In this document: positions 16,416-25,747 of the stretch, piece by piece
Numbering within the stretch: position 1 is the first letter of the stretch
Layout: every line of letters begins with the position of its first letter
Translations under genes and position numbers: made by a program
Notes under the pieces: model-generated
Seen by the model: only the letters and a program-made list of their open reading frames with translations
What the model was told of the DNA's origin: nothing
Databases searched by the model: none
Origin: Acetobacteraceae bacterium
GTDB taxonomy: Bacteria > Pseudomonadota > Alphaproteobacteria > Zavarziniales > Zavarziniaceae
Direction: 5' to 3'
NCBI GenBank assembly: GCA_947379865.1
Contig: CANCOY010000029.1
Span: 1-35,890, forward strand
Length of the DNA: 35,890 bases

Positions 16416-16562
16416 CACGGGCACGCTTGCGGGTTGGCCATAGGAGGCCGGGGAGATGTCTGCTCTGGTGATTTCGAAAACCAGTCAGGGGAAGTTCCTC
16501 TCGGCGGCTTCATCCATCAAGCAATCAGAGCCTAGGAAGCGTCCGCGAGTCGTGTCTCCCAC
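16416..16562 (-). ncRNA. candidate structured small RNA or phoH leader
   Basis: There is no good reading frame here, but on the minus strand several nested pairings stand out. An outer GGGAGA/TCTCCC stem joins 16555-16560 to 16451-16456. Inside it, GCTCTG+ATT (16523-16531) pairs with AAT+CAGAGC (16462-16473, 3-base bulge). Next to that is a GCTT/AAGC hairpin (16507-16522). A GGCC/GGCC hairpin follows near 16436-16449, and then the strong terminator at 16387-16415. Structure plus terminator suggests a discrete small RNA of about 170 bases, or a regulated 5' leader of phoH. I could not match it to 6S, SRP, tmRNA or a riboswitch class I know. No convincing promoter is seen. Confidence 0.4.
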
Positions 16563-16604
16563 GAATTTGTTGCGTCATCAAAAAATCATGAACGGGCGGG
16601 CAAG

Positions 16605-16632
16605 AAAAAAGGGGCCGCGTTGCCGCGACCCC
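16605..16632 (-). terminator. rho-independent terminator of groESL
   Basis: Minus strand GGGGTCGCG / CGCGGCCCC (one G-U pair) around a GCAA loop, followed by TTTTTT. It sits 33 bases after the groEL stop. Confidence 0.9.
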
Positions 16633-16664
16633 TTTCTTGTGGACTTGACCTCGGGTTGGCTGGA

Positions 16665-18311
<1,647 letters not shown>

Positions 18312-18371
18312 GTTTGGAAAACTCCTCGTCTATGGCGTGTACGTGTATCCCGGTGAATGAGGGGCTCTGGC

Positions 18372-18683
18372 TTACTTCTTGCCGCCCTTGGCCGAACCCT
18401 CGACGATGCCGAGAATGTCGCTCTCCTTCATGATCAGGAGATCATCACCGTCGATCTTGACTTCGGTGCCGGACCACTTGCCGAAAAGGATGCGATCACC
18501 CTTCTTGACGTCCAGCGCGATAAGCGTGCCCTGCTCATTGCGGGCACCAGGGCCGACCGCCATAACTTCGCCCTCCTGGGGCTTTTCCTTGGCGGTGTCG
18601 GGGATGATGATCCCCCCCTTGGTCTTGTCGTCCTGGTCGATCCGCTTGACCACAACGCGATCGTGCAACGGCCGAAAACCCAT
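18372..18683 (-). CDS. groES: 10-kDa co-chaperonin GroES
   Basis: A 103-residue GroES. MGFRPLHDRVVVKRIDQDDKTKGGIIIPDTAKEKPQEGEV includes the mobile loop (KTKGGIIIP) that docks on GroEL, and KKGDRILFGKWSGTEVKIDGDDLLIMKESDILGIVE matches the second half. A GGAGGAGG site precedes ATG 18683. It is the first gene of groES-groEL. Confidence 0.99.
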   Translation of the reverse strand: MGFRPLHDRVVVKRIDQDDKTKGGIIIPDTAKEKPQEGEVMAVGPGARNEQGTLIALDVKKGDRILFGKWSGTEVKIDGDDLLIMKESDILGIVEGSAKGGKK

Positions 18684-18728
18684 GGAAACCTCCTCCTCTA
18701 GCAGACAAAGGCCGGCATTTGCCGGTTG

Positions 18729-18755
18729 TTAGCACTCCCCGAAGGCGAGTGCCAA
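18729..18755 (-). promoter_or_regulatory. CIRCE operator (HrcA binding site)
   Basis: TTAGCACTC, nine bases, GAGTGCCAA: the consensus inverted repeat TTAGCACTC-N9-GAGTGCTAA with a single change in one arm. It lies between the promoter and the groES start, just after the expected transcription start, where HrcA would block groESL until heat shock. hrcA itself is not in the window. Confidence 0.97.
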
Positions 18756-18767
18756 CGAGACGGGGTG

Positions 18768-18796
18768 TATCTATGGCCGAGGGCCTCCAGAGTCAA
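18768..18796 (-). promoter_or_regulatory. sigma70-type promoter of groESL
   Basis: Minus strand TTGACT (18791-18796) and TAGATA (18768-18773) with a 17-base spacer, directly upstream of CIRCE. The match to the vegetative consensus is good. No sigma32-type sequence is needed to explain heat induction. Confidence 0.85.
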
Positions 18797-19047
18797 GGAG
18801 GCCCCCGGCCGATCCTCGCCAAGAGGCCATGATTTGCCGTCGATATCTTTGGTCACGACGCCCAATCAGCCTTCTGTCTCGGCAGGCGCCGGCCGGTTGA
18901 TGCCAGGGTCCGCTGCAGGGTTCAGATCGTGGGACGCTGATAACATCTTGTCCCTGCCAACGATTCATGTATTTGTATCAGGGAGTTCGCGGCCGAATCA
19001 GAGATATTGTGGCAAGTCTGCCCACTCGCGGCCCCGGGACGGACAAG
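18797..19047. other. intergenic stretch between the groESL promoter and the amidase gene
   Basis: About 250 bases between divergent genes. I see no reading frame with coding character, no tRNA and no clear operator. It must hold the amidase promoter, but no good -35/-10 pair stands out. Confidence 0.5.
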
Positions 19048-19845
19048 ATGAAGCGGCGCGACGTACTCAAGCTGGCTCTTGGTCTGCCCTTCCTGCTTTC
19101 GGCAGGCAGCGCCGACGTGCTTGCCGCCGCCCTTGCCGAAAAACACCCCAAGCCCAAGCTGAAGCCAGGCTTGCCACCCTTGATCGTTCTCGATCCTGGC
19201 CACGGCGGACATGATCCTGGCGCCATCGGCCTGCGGGGCGGCTATGAAAAGCACATCACCCTCGATATTGCCCAGAACATTGCCAACCGCCTGGCTGCCG
19301 GGGGCCGGCACCGGGTGCTGTTGACCCGGTCGCGCGATGTCTTTCTGGCACTCTCGGCCCGGGCCAAGCTGGCGCACGACAAGCAGGCCGATCTTTTCAT
19401 CTCGATCCATGCCGATTCTGCCCCCAATGGCGAGGCGCGCGGCATTTCCGCTTATACTCTGTCCGAGACCGCGTCCGACAAGTTCGCGGCGGCGATCGCC
19501 ACCCGTGAAAATGCCTCCGACTATCTGACCGGGGTTGATGTTGCCGCCGCCGACAAGGAAGTGGCAGCCATCCTCTTTGACCTGACCCGGCGCCACAGCC
19601 TGAACGCCGCGCTGGCCAAGAAGGCGCGCATCGTCAGCCTGATCGGCAGCAATCTTACACTGCTCGAAAATCCCAAGCGCTCGGCCAATTTTGCCGTGCT
19701 CAAGGTGCCCGACGTGCCCTCGATCCTGATCGAAACGGGCTTCCTGTCGAACACCCATGACGAGGCGCTGCTGACGAACCCTACAGCGCGCAAGCGCATC
19801 GCCGTGACGCTGGCCGACGCCATCGCCGGCGCCATCACGGTCTGA
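19048..19845 (+). CDS. N-acetylmuramoyl-L-alanine amidase (Amidase_3), Tat-exported
   Basis: A 265-residue protein from ATG 19048. The upstream open frame to 18967 is rejected because the start at 19048 yields a proper twin-arginine signal (MKRRDVLKLALGLPFLLSAG). The catalytic domain begins IVLDPGHGGHDPGAIG (zinc His), continues with the metal Glu in GYEKHITLDIA, ISIHADSAPN (second zinc His), and ends VPSILIETGFLSN with the catalytic Glu. These are the AmiA/B/C signatures. The enzyme removes stem peptides from glycan strands during septal splitting. It lacks the AMIN domain and long linker of E. coli AmiC, so it is a short form. Folded export by Tat agrees with E. coli AmiA/AmiC. Confidence 0.92.
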   Translation: MKRRDVLKLALGLPFLLSAGSADVLAAALAEKHPKPKLKPGLPPLIVLDPGHGGHDPGAIGLRGGYEKHITLDIAQNIANRLAAGGRHRVLLTRSRDVFLALSARAKLAHDKQADLFISIHADSAPNGEARGISAYTLSETASDKFAAAIATRENASDYLTGVDVAAADKEVAAILFDLTRRHSLNAALAKKARIVSLIGSNLTLLENPKRSANFAVLKVPDVPSILIETGFLSNTHDEALLTNPTARKRIAVTLADAIAGAITV

Positions 19846-19852
19846 TCCGGCC

Positions 19853-20221
19853 TTGCGACCCTGGCTGTTGCTGGCGGGCGTCCTTGGCGCGCTTGGCGTC
19901 TGCGCTGGCGCCTTTGCCGCCCATGGCCTGAAGGCCGTTCTTGAGCCCGATATGTTGGCGATCTGGGAAACCGGCGCGCGTTACCAGCTGATCCATGCCC
20001 TGGCACTGCTGGGCCTGGCCAGCCTCGGCACACGCACGGGCACCGCAGGACGTCTCGCTGGATTTGCGTTCTGCTTTGGGATCCTGATTTTCTCAGGGTC
20101 GCTCTATGCGCTTGCCGTCACAGGCCTGCGCTGGCTTGGCGCGATCACCCCGCTGGGCGGCCTGCTGCTGATTTTTGGCTGGCTTCTGCTGGCCTGGGAA
20201 GGCTGGCGGGCCAGGGAGTAA
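19853..20221 (+). CDS. DUF423 (YgdD/TMEM256-like) membrane protein
   Basis: A 122-residue inner-membrane protein beginning at TTG 19853, seven bases after the amidase stop; no ATG or GTG fits the family N-terminus better. It has four hydrophobic helices. The diagnostic DUF423 parts are present: LGVCAGAFAAHGL near the N-terminus, WETGARYQLIHALALL in the middle, FSGSLYALAVTG and the closing ITPLGGLLLIFGWLLLA. The function of the family is unknown. Close spacing suggests co-transcription with the amidase. Confidence 0.88.
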   Translation: MRPWLLLAGVLGALGVCAGAFAAHGLKAVLEPDMLAIWETGARYQLIHALALLGLASLGTRTGTAGRLAGFAFCFGILIFSGSLYALAVTGLRWLGAITPLGGLLLIFGWLLLAWEGWRARE

Positions 20222-20242
20222 GGCCCCTCCCCGCCACCACAC

Positions 20243-22687
20243 TCAGGCCTTGATGCGCGTCATCGCGGGGTCATAAAGCGGGCCCATGTGCAGGCGGGCA
20301 GGTTTGCGCTCCATGGCAACATCAAGTTCCCAGGTGCCGGTTGCCAGCATGGCATCATCAACCCCGCACGGATTGCGCACATAGCCATAGCCGATGTTTG
20401 CCCCCACGGTGTAACCCCAGCCACCACTGGTCAGCCAGCCCACCCGCTCACCATCGCGATAGATCGTCTCGCGGCCCAGCAGAACGACGGACGGGTCATC
20501 CACCGTAAAGGCCGCCAGCCGCTTTTTCAGGGGGGCCGCCTTCTGCGCCTCGATGGCCTCACGCCCCAGGAACGGGGTGCCGCGCGACAGTTTCACCGCC
20601 CAGCCAAGCCCCGCCTCAAGCGGGGAGTGATCCGGCCCAATGTCGCTGCCCCAGGCGCGATAGCCCTTTTCCAGACGCAGCGATTCAATCGCCCGATAGC
20701 CCGCATTGCGGATGCCATGGGCCTTGCCGGCCGCCATCAGTGCCTGATAGACGGCCACCGCTCCTTCCACGGGAATGTGCAGTTCCCACCCCAGTTCGCC
20801 CACATAGGTAACCCTTAGCGCCCAAACGGGCACACCGGCCACCATGATCTCCTGCGCGGTGGCAAAGGGGAAGGCGGCGTTGGAGACATCGGCGGTGGTT
20901 ATGGCCGCCAGCACATCCCGCGCTTGTGGCCCCATCAGGGCAAGGACACTGGCGGAACTTGTCACGTCGATCAGGCTGGCATCGAGGCCGGCGGGGATGT
21001 TGCGGGCAATCCATGAGAAATCATGGGTGGCAAAGCCGGTCCCGGTCACGATGTAGAAGCGGTCGTGCGCCTGGCGAACCACGGTCAGGTCGCATTCGAT
21101 GCCACCCTTGCGGTTCAGCATCTGGGTATAGGTAAGGCTGCCCGGTGCCTTCGCCATATTGTTGGCGGCGATCCATGACAGGGCCGTCTCTGCGTCGCGG
21201 CCCACCATCAGGAACTTGGCAAAGGAGGTCTGGTCGAAAACGGTAACGGCCTCGCGGGTTGCCTTGTGTTCTTCCCCCACGGCATCGAACCAGTTCTGGC
21301 GGCCATAGGTATAGATGTCGTGCGGCGCATCCCCCGGCCGGGCGAACCAGTTAGGCCGCTCCCAACCCAGCTTGGAGCCAAACACCGCGCCCGCCTTCTG
21401 CAGCAGGGGATACAGCGGCGACATGCGCAGGGGGCGCCCACTCTCATGCTCTTCATGGGGCCAGGCCATGGTGTAGTGCTTGCCATAGGCCTCAAGGGTG
21501 CGGGTGCGGGTCCAGGCATCATCCCGGTGCAGGGCGCCAAAGCGGCGGATATCCACCGGCCACAGGTCGATAGGTGGCTCGCCACCGGCAACCCATTCCG
21601 CCAGCGCGCGGCCCGCACCGCCCGCGCTGGCGATGCCAAAGGCGTTGAAGCCGGCGCCGACAAAAAAGCCCGCCACCTCCGGCGCCTCGCCAAGAATGAA
21701 ATTGCCGTCGGGCGTGAAGCTTTCGGGGCCGTTGATGAACTGCTTGATGCCCGCAGTCTCCAATGCCGGGACACGCGCCAGGGCCTGCTGCATGAGGGGT
21801 TCGAAATGGTCGTGATTGGAGTCGAGCAGGCTGAAATGGAACCCCTCGGGAATGCCATCAATGGCCCAGGCGATTGGGTTGGGCTCGTACCCGCCCATCA
21901 CCAGGCCGCCGACTTCTTCCTTGAAATAGATCAGACGGTCCGGGTCGCGCAGGGTGGGCAGATCGCGCGGCACGCCGGCAATCGCCTCGGTGATCAGGTA
22001 CTGGTGCTGCACCGACTGCAGGGGCACCGAGACGCCGGCCATGCGGCCGATCTCCTTGGCCCATTGGCCACCGCAATTGACGATGACCTCGGCCGAAATC
22101 ACGCCCAGGGATGTTTCCACCCCCACGGCACGGCCATCCTTCAACTGAATACCGGTGACCTTGCAGTCCTCGATGATGCGCACGCCATTCATGCGCGCAC
22201 CCCGGGCCAGGGCCTGGGTGATGTCTGACGGATTGGCCTGTCCGTCGGTGGGCAGGAACGCCGCGCCCACAACATCGGAGACGTCCATCACGGGCCACAG
22301 GTCCTGTGCTTCCCGTGCCGAGAGCAGATGCATCTCAAGGCCAAAGGAATGGGCCGTGGTGGCCTGGCGGCGAATCTCGGTCATGCGCTCGGCATTGCAG
22401 GCAAGCCTAAGTCCGCCATTGCGCTTCCAGCCGGTGGCAAGCCCGGTCTCAGCCTCAAGCCCATCGTAAAGCTCGACGGAATATTTCAGCAGTTGGGTGA
22501 TGTTGGCGGAGGTCCGCAACTGGCCCACCAGGCCCGCTGCATGAAAGGTGGTGCCCGATGTCAGCTTGTACCGCTCCAGCAGCACAACCTCCCGCCAGCC
22601 AAGCTTGGCCAGATGATAGGCCGTCGAACAGCCAATGATGCCGCCGCCAATGATGACGGCACGGGCATGGGAGGGAAAATCGGCCAT
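20243..22687 (-). CDS. dimethylglycine/sarcosine dehydrogenase-like FAD protein with GcvT domains
   Basis: An 814-residue two-part enzyme. The N-terminal DAO-type oxidoreductase half (about 1-380) has the Rossmann motif VIIGGGIIGCSTAYHLAKLG and SGTTFHAAGLVGQLR, whose His corresponds to the residue carrying covalent FAD in DMGDH/SARDH. The C-terminal half (about 430-810) is a GcvT-like tetrahydrofolate-binding aminomethyltransferase domain, with GELGWELHIP and ESLRLEKGYRAWGSDI. Length and order match dimethylglycine and sarcosine dehydrogenases, which oxidise N-methyl groups and pass the carbon to folate in betaine/choline breakdown. The exact substrate is open. GGAG lies seven bases before ATG 22687. 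No other choline catabolic genes are nearby. Confidence 0.92.
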   Translation of the reverse strand: MADFPSHARAVIIGGGIIGCSTAYHLAKLGWREVVLLERYKLTSGTTFHAAGLVGQLRTSANITQLLKYSVELYDGLEAETGLATGWKRNGGLRLACNAERMTEIRRQATTAHSFGLEMHLLSAREAQDLWPVMDVSDVVGAAFLPTDGQANPSDITQALARGARMNGVRIIEDCKVTGIQLKDGRAVGVETSLGVISAEVIVNCGGQWAKEIGRMAGVSVPLQSVQHQYLITEAIAGVPRDLPTLRDPDRLIYFKEEVGGLVMGGYEPNPIAWAIDGIPEGFHFSLLDSNHDHFEPLMQQALARVPALETAGIKQFINGPESFTPDGNFILGEAPEVAGFFVGAGFNAFGIASAGGAGRALAEWVAGGEPPIDLWPVDIRRFGALHRDDAWTRTRTLEAYGKHYTMAWPHEEHESGRPLRMSPLYPLLQKAGAVFGSKLGWERPNWFARPGDAPHDIYTYGRQNWFDAVGEEHKATREAVTVFDQTSFAKFLMVGRDAETALSWIAANNMAKAPGSLTYTQMLNRKGGIECDLTVVRQAHDRFYIVTGTGFATHDFSWIARNIPAGLDASLIDVTSSASVLALMGPQARDVLAAITTADVSNAAFPFATAQEIMVAGVPVWALRVTYVGELGWELHIPVEGAVAVYQALMAAGKAHGIRNAGYRAIESLRLEKGYRAWGSDIGPDHSPLEAGLGWAVKLSRGTPFLGREAIEAQKAAPLKKRLAAFTVDDPSVVLLGRETIYRDGERVGWLTSGGWGYTVGANIGYGYVRNPCGVDDAMLATGTWELDVAMERKPARLHMGPLYDPAMTRIKA

Positions 22688-22754
22688 GGGGGAACTCCGG
22701 AAACGGACGCCTCTCTTCTAGCCGATCACACCGCCGTCGGCGACAGCGGTGATG

Positions 22755-23198
22755 TCAGCCACCATGTTGCTGGTCGTCCGGTCGCGCGGGAGGCCCCCAT
22801 GACCCGTCGGGCTTTTGCTCAAGGGTAAGATCCTGTTCAGAGCGCGGGGGGAGATCCTGCTGGCGTCCGGCGAAGGGGTCGGGATCCTGTGTCCACATCG
22901 TCCCGTCTCGCCGCATCACCTGCTGGAACGTGGTGATCGTCAGCCCTGCCCCCAGCGCGCCACGGGCGAGCGTGACCACGATCATCATGCCAAGCAGCCA
23001 GACCAGAAAGACAAAGCCCAGCCCCAGTCCCTTGAGCAGCACCAGGACAGCGCCGAGAACTTCGCCGGGCAGGCCTACACCCCCCACCCAGTCGACCAGA
23101 GCCGCCCCGGCCCCATCGATGAGGGTATAGGCGCCAAGCGCCAGCAGGCTCCACACCAGGCCCAGGCAGAAAACAATCAGCACAAGTTTGCGGCGCAT
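22755..23198 (-). CDS. small membrane protein of unknown function
   Basis: A 147-residue protein starting at ATG 23198 (MRRKLVLIVF), with AAGGA about ten bases upstream; the frame stays open to 23300, but that extension lacks a ribosome site. Two hydrophobic helices are visible, at about 5-30 (LVLIVFCLGLVWSLLALGAY) and 50-85 (GEVLGAVLVLLKGLGLGFVFLVWLLGMMIVV). A polar tail rich in Asp, Gln and Pro follows. I do not recognise the family. It is in the same direction as the dehydrogenase gene and divergent from rodA. Confidence 0.65.
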   Translation of the reverse strand: MRRKLVLIVFCLGLVWSLLALGAYTLIDGAGAALVDWVGGVGLPGEVLGAVLVLLKGLGLGFVFLVWLLGMMIVVTLARGALGAGLTITTFQQVMRRDGTMWTQDPDPFAGRQQDLPPRSEQDLTLEQKPDGSWGPPARPDDQQHGG

Positions 23199-23312
23199 TG
23201 CGGGCTTATCCTTTGGCGGAATGGCGATCCTCGCAGATGCCATGCTATGGAACCATTGTCGAAAGGCCGGAATCGCCCCTGGGGGGGTCGAAGCAGGCAA
23301 GCCATTCCTGTT

Positions 23313-23384
23313 ATGATCAGCCTGTGTGCCCTTGGCATGATTGCGTCCATGACCCCTGAAACCAGCACCGCAGGAACCGCCTGA
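23313..23384 (+). CDS. possible 23-residue leader peptide coupled to rodA
   Basis: An ATG at 23313 opens a short frame (MISLCALGMIASMTPETSTA, then GTA) whose TGA stop is one base before the rodA ATG. The arrangement would allow translational coupling. There is no convincing ribosome site before it, so it may simply be chance. Confidence 0.2.
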   Translation: MISLCALGMIASMTPETSTAGTA

Positions 23385-23385
23385 A

Positions 23386-24534
23386 ATGGTCAGCTATATG
23401 GCTTCGCGCCACCGCGACCTGACACTTGGCGCCAAGCTCCTCATGGTCAACTGGGGTCTTGTGTTCCTGGTAACACTGATCGCCTCCATCGGCTTTGCCA
23501 TGCTCTATTCGTCAGCTGGCGGATCATGGAGTCCCTGGGCCGGCAAGCAGGTGGTGCGGTTTATTGCCGGCTTCATCGTGATGATCGGTGTTGCCCTGGT
23601 CGACATCCGCTTCTGGGCGCGCTGGGCCTATCCGATTTATGCGGTCACGTTGATCGGCCTTGTCGCCGTTGAAGTCATGGGCTCCATCGGCATGGGCGCC
23701 CAGCGCTGGATCGATCTTGGCTTCTTCCAGCTGCAACCGTCAGAGATCATGAAGCTTGCCCTGGTGCTGGCGCTGGCGCGCTATTTCCATGGCATCAGCC
23801 TTGAGCAGGTGGGCCGCCCGCTGATGCTGGTGGCGCCGCTGATCCTTGTTCTGCTGCCGGTCGTGCTGGTGCTGAAGCAGCCCAACCTTGGCACGGCGAC
23901 GCTTCTGATGCTGGGCTCCGGCGCCATCTTCTTCCTGGCGGGGGTGCGGCTCTGGAAGTTTGCCATCATCATTGTGGCCGTGTTGTCTGCGCTGCCGGTC
24001 GTATGGCAGTTCATGCACGACTACCAGAAACGCCGGGTCCTCACATTCATGGACCCCGAGAATGACCCGCTTGGCGCCGGCTACAATATCCTGCAGTCGA
24101 TGATCGCCATGGGCTCGGGCGGGATCACCGGCAAGGGCTATCTTCAGGGCTCACAAAGCCAGCTCCGCTTCCTGCCCGAGGTTCAGACCGATTTCATCTT
24201 CACCCAGGTGGGTGAGGAATTCGGGATGATCGGCGGGGTGGTCCTGCTGTTCCTTTATGTTTGCCTGTTTGCCTATGGGATCGCCATCGGCCTTGGTTGC
24301 CGCAACCAGTTTGGTCGCCTTGTGGCACTGGGCATCACCACCCAGTTCTTTCTTTACGTATTCATCAATATGTCCATGGTCATGGGGCTGATTCCGGTGG
24401 TCGGGATTCCCCTCCCCCTCGTATCTTATGGTGGCTCGGCCATGATGACGCTTTTGCTCGGCTGCGGCCTGATGCTTTCTGTCTCAATTCACCGCGAACA
24501 CCGCCTGCCCAGGCGCGTGGACGGGCTCAATTGA
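23386..24534 (+). CDS. rodA: rod-shape SEDS peptidoglycan polymerase RodA
   Basis: A 382-residue polytopic protein with about ten helices and RodA/SEDS motifs. It has GAQRWIDLGFFQLQPSEIMKLALVLALARYF early, LKQPNLGTATLL (with the essential-type Asp replaced by Asn-containing KQPNLG, as in many RodA proteins), FMDPENDPLGAGYNILQSMIAMGSGGITGKGYLQGSQ, LPEVQTDFIFTQVGEEFG and the terminal GIPLPLVSYGGSAMMT. RodA polymerises glycan strands during elongation together with PBP2. The normal mreBCD-mrdA neighbours are absent; here an unrelated region lies upstream and exoD downstream. Confidence 0.96.
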   Translation: MVSYMASRHRDLTLGAKLLMVNWGLVFLVTLIASIGFAMLYSSAGGSWSPWAGKQVVRFIAGFIVMIGVALVDIRFWARWAYPIYAVTLIGLVAVEVMGSIGMGAQRWIDLGFFQLQPSEIMKLALVLALARYFHGISLEQVGRPLMLVAPLILVLLPVVLVLKQPNLGTATLLMLGSGAIFFLAGVRLWKFAIIIVAVLSALPVVWQFMHDYQKRRVLTFMDPENDPLGAGYNILQSMIAMGSGGITGKGYLQGSQSQLRFLPEVQTDFIFTQVGEEFGMIGGVVLLFLYVCLFAYGIAIGLGCRNQFGRLVALGITTQFFLYVFINMSMVMGLIPVVGIPLPLVSYGGSAMMTLLLGCGLMLSVSIHREHRLPRRVDGLN

Positions 24535-25193
24535 TGTCGTCTGGACCGACAGATCCACTTTACTCTGCGCCGCAAAGCTCCCAGGAGGACCCGAGGAAAA
24601 TCTCGGTCGTGCTGACGGATCTTGCCCAGAACTGGCCGCATGAGCGCATTTCGCTGGGCGACATCGTCGAGGGTCTGGCTGACCGTGGCTTTGGCATCCT
24701 GATGCTGCTGCTGGCCCTGCCGACCACGCTTCCCGTGGCCCCCCCGGGACTTTCGGCAGCGTTCGGTTTCCCGCTGGCGGCGATTGCGGCGCAACTCGCC
24801 TGGGGGTCCAACCGGCCATGGCTGCCCGCCATTTTGTTGCGGCGGTCGTTTGCAGCGTCGGAATTTCGCCGGATGATCAGCCGGTCCATGCCCCTGCTGC
24901 AACGGATGGAGCGGGTGCTGCGTCCCCGCCTGCCGTTTCTGACGGGCTGGCTACAGGAACGGCTGATTGGTGCTGCCTGCGCGGTGCTGGGTATCCTGCT
25001 GGCAAGCCCGGTGCCGCTGACCAACATCCCGCTCAGCTTTGCCATCGTGTTTCTGGCGCTCGGGCTGCTGGCCAAGGACGGCCTTGCACTGATTGCCGGC
25101 CTCGCCGTCAGCCTGGGCGGGGTTTTCTTTCTGATCTACATGAGCACGGCAGCCTGGCATGCCATAGAGGCGGGCCTTCAGGCCTGGTTCTAG
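24534..25193 (+). CDS. ExoD-family exopolysaccharide synthesis protein
   Basis: A 219-residue membrane protein. ATG 24534 overlaps the last base of the rodA stop (TGATG), so translation is coupled. After a polar start, RISLGDIVEGLADRGFGILMLLLALPTTLPVAPPGLSAAFGFPLAAIAAQLAWG is the conserved ExoD (PF06055) block. Further helices follow, including ACAVLGILLASPVPLTNIPLSFAIVFLALGLLAKDG. ExoD was linked to exopolysaccharide production and nodule invasion in Sinorhizobium; its molecular activity is unknown. The coupling to rodA hints at an envelope-related role. Confidence 0.88.
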   Translation: MSSGPTDPLYSAPQSSQEDPRKISVVLTDLAQNWPHERISLGDIVEGLADRGFGILMLLLALPTTLPVAPPGLSAAFGFPLAAIAAQLAWGSNRPWLPAILLRRSFAASEFRRMISRSMPLLQRMERVLRPRLPFLTGWLQERLIGAACAVLGILLASPVPLTNIPLSFAIVFLALGLLAKDGLALIAGLAVSLGGVFFLIYMSTAAWHAIEAGLQAWF

Positions 25194-25210
25194 GAACCCG
25201 GCCTGATCGA

Positions 25211-25237
25211 CCCGCCCGGCATGGGTTATTGGGCGGG
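25211..25237. other. CCCGCCC/GGGCGGG hairpin between convergent genes
   Basis: A 7-bp inverted repeat around a 13-base loop in the gap between the exoD stop (25193) and the stop of the minus-strand gene (25226). No T-run follows on either strand. It may serve as a shared transcription end. Confidence 0.4.
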
Positions 25238-25657
25238 CGGAGCCGCCGGTGCGCCTGCTTCTGCCTGGGGTGACCAGATCTCGTTACCGGTCTTGGTTGC
25301 ACCCGCAGAGGCCCAGCGGCCGGTGAGGCCGCCATCGGGGCGCAGCAGGAACAGCATGATGCCGGCTGGCTTGCCATCAGGCATCTGCGCCGTAACCGCA
25401 AAGGTATCTCCAAGCTTCAGCCCGGTGCCCTTGATGGCCTGGCCGCCCAGATCCCACTCAACGTGGAAAACCTCACCCTCGAAGGTGACCTTCGCCGTGC
25501 CCGTGTATTTCTTGGTGGCGCCCGGATTGGCGCCCTCTACCTTATAGGTGCCTTCGAGCGAATTTGCCTGTGCGCCTGTCACGCCCAGCACCGAGGTGCC
25601 GAGAACAAGACCCAGAGCTGCCGTCAGCTTCACCATTTTGCGCATTGTCGAACCCAT
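25226..25657 (-). CDS. small secreted protein of unknown function
   Basis: A 143-residue protein. ATG 25657 has GGAGG about nine bases upstream. A signal peptide (MGSTMRKMVKLTAALGLVLG, cut near AQA-NS, residue 32) is clear. The mature part, LEGTYKVEGANPGATKKYTGTAKVTFEGEVFHVEWDLGGQAIKGTGL onward, has alternating beta-strand character and resembles small periplasmic proteins common in alphaproteobacteria that are sometimes labelled fibronectin-binding. That label is not evidence of function. The C-terminus is Ala/Pro-rich. It converges on exoD. Confidence 0.75.
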   Translation of the reverse strand: MGSTMRKMVKLTAALGLVLGTSVLGVTGAQANSLEGTYKVEGANPGATKKYTGTAKVTFEGEVFHVEWDLGGQAIKGTGLKLGDTFAVTAQMPDGKPAGIMLFLLRPDGGLTGRWASAGATKTGNEIWSPQAEAGAPAAPPAQ

Positions 25658-25747
25658 CTGCCGCCGCCTCCATTTGGCTGATCCCCCCAGCCTTGTGCAA
25701 ACTTCGCACCGGCAGGCCGCCGGCGCAATCGATGCCCTGAATACCTC

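Noticed and set aside
16416..16562. 6S RNA, SRP RNA or tRNA-Sec in the groEL-phoH gap
   Set aside because: I compared the visible pairings with what I know of these RNAs and found no matching conserved core. It is left as an unassigned candidate.
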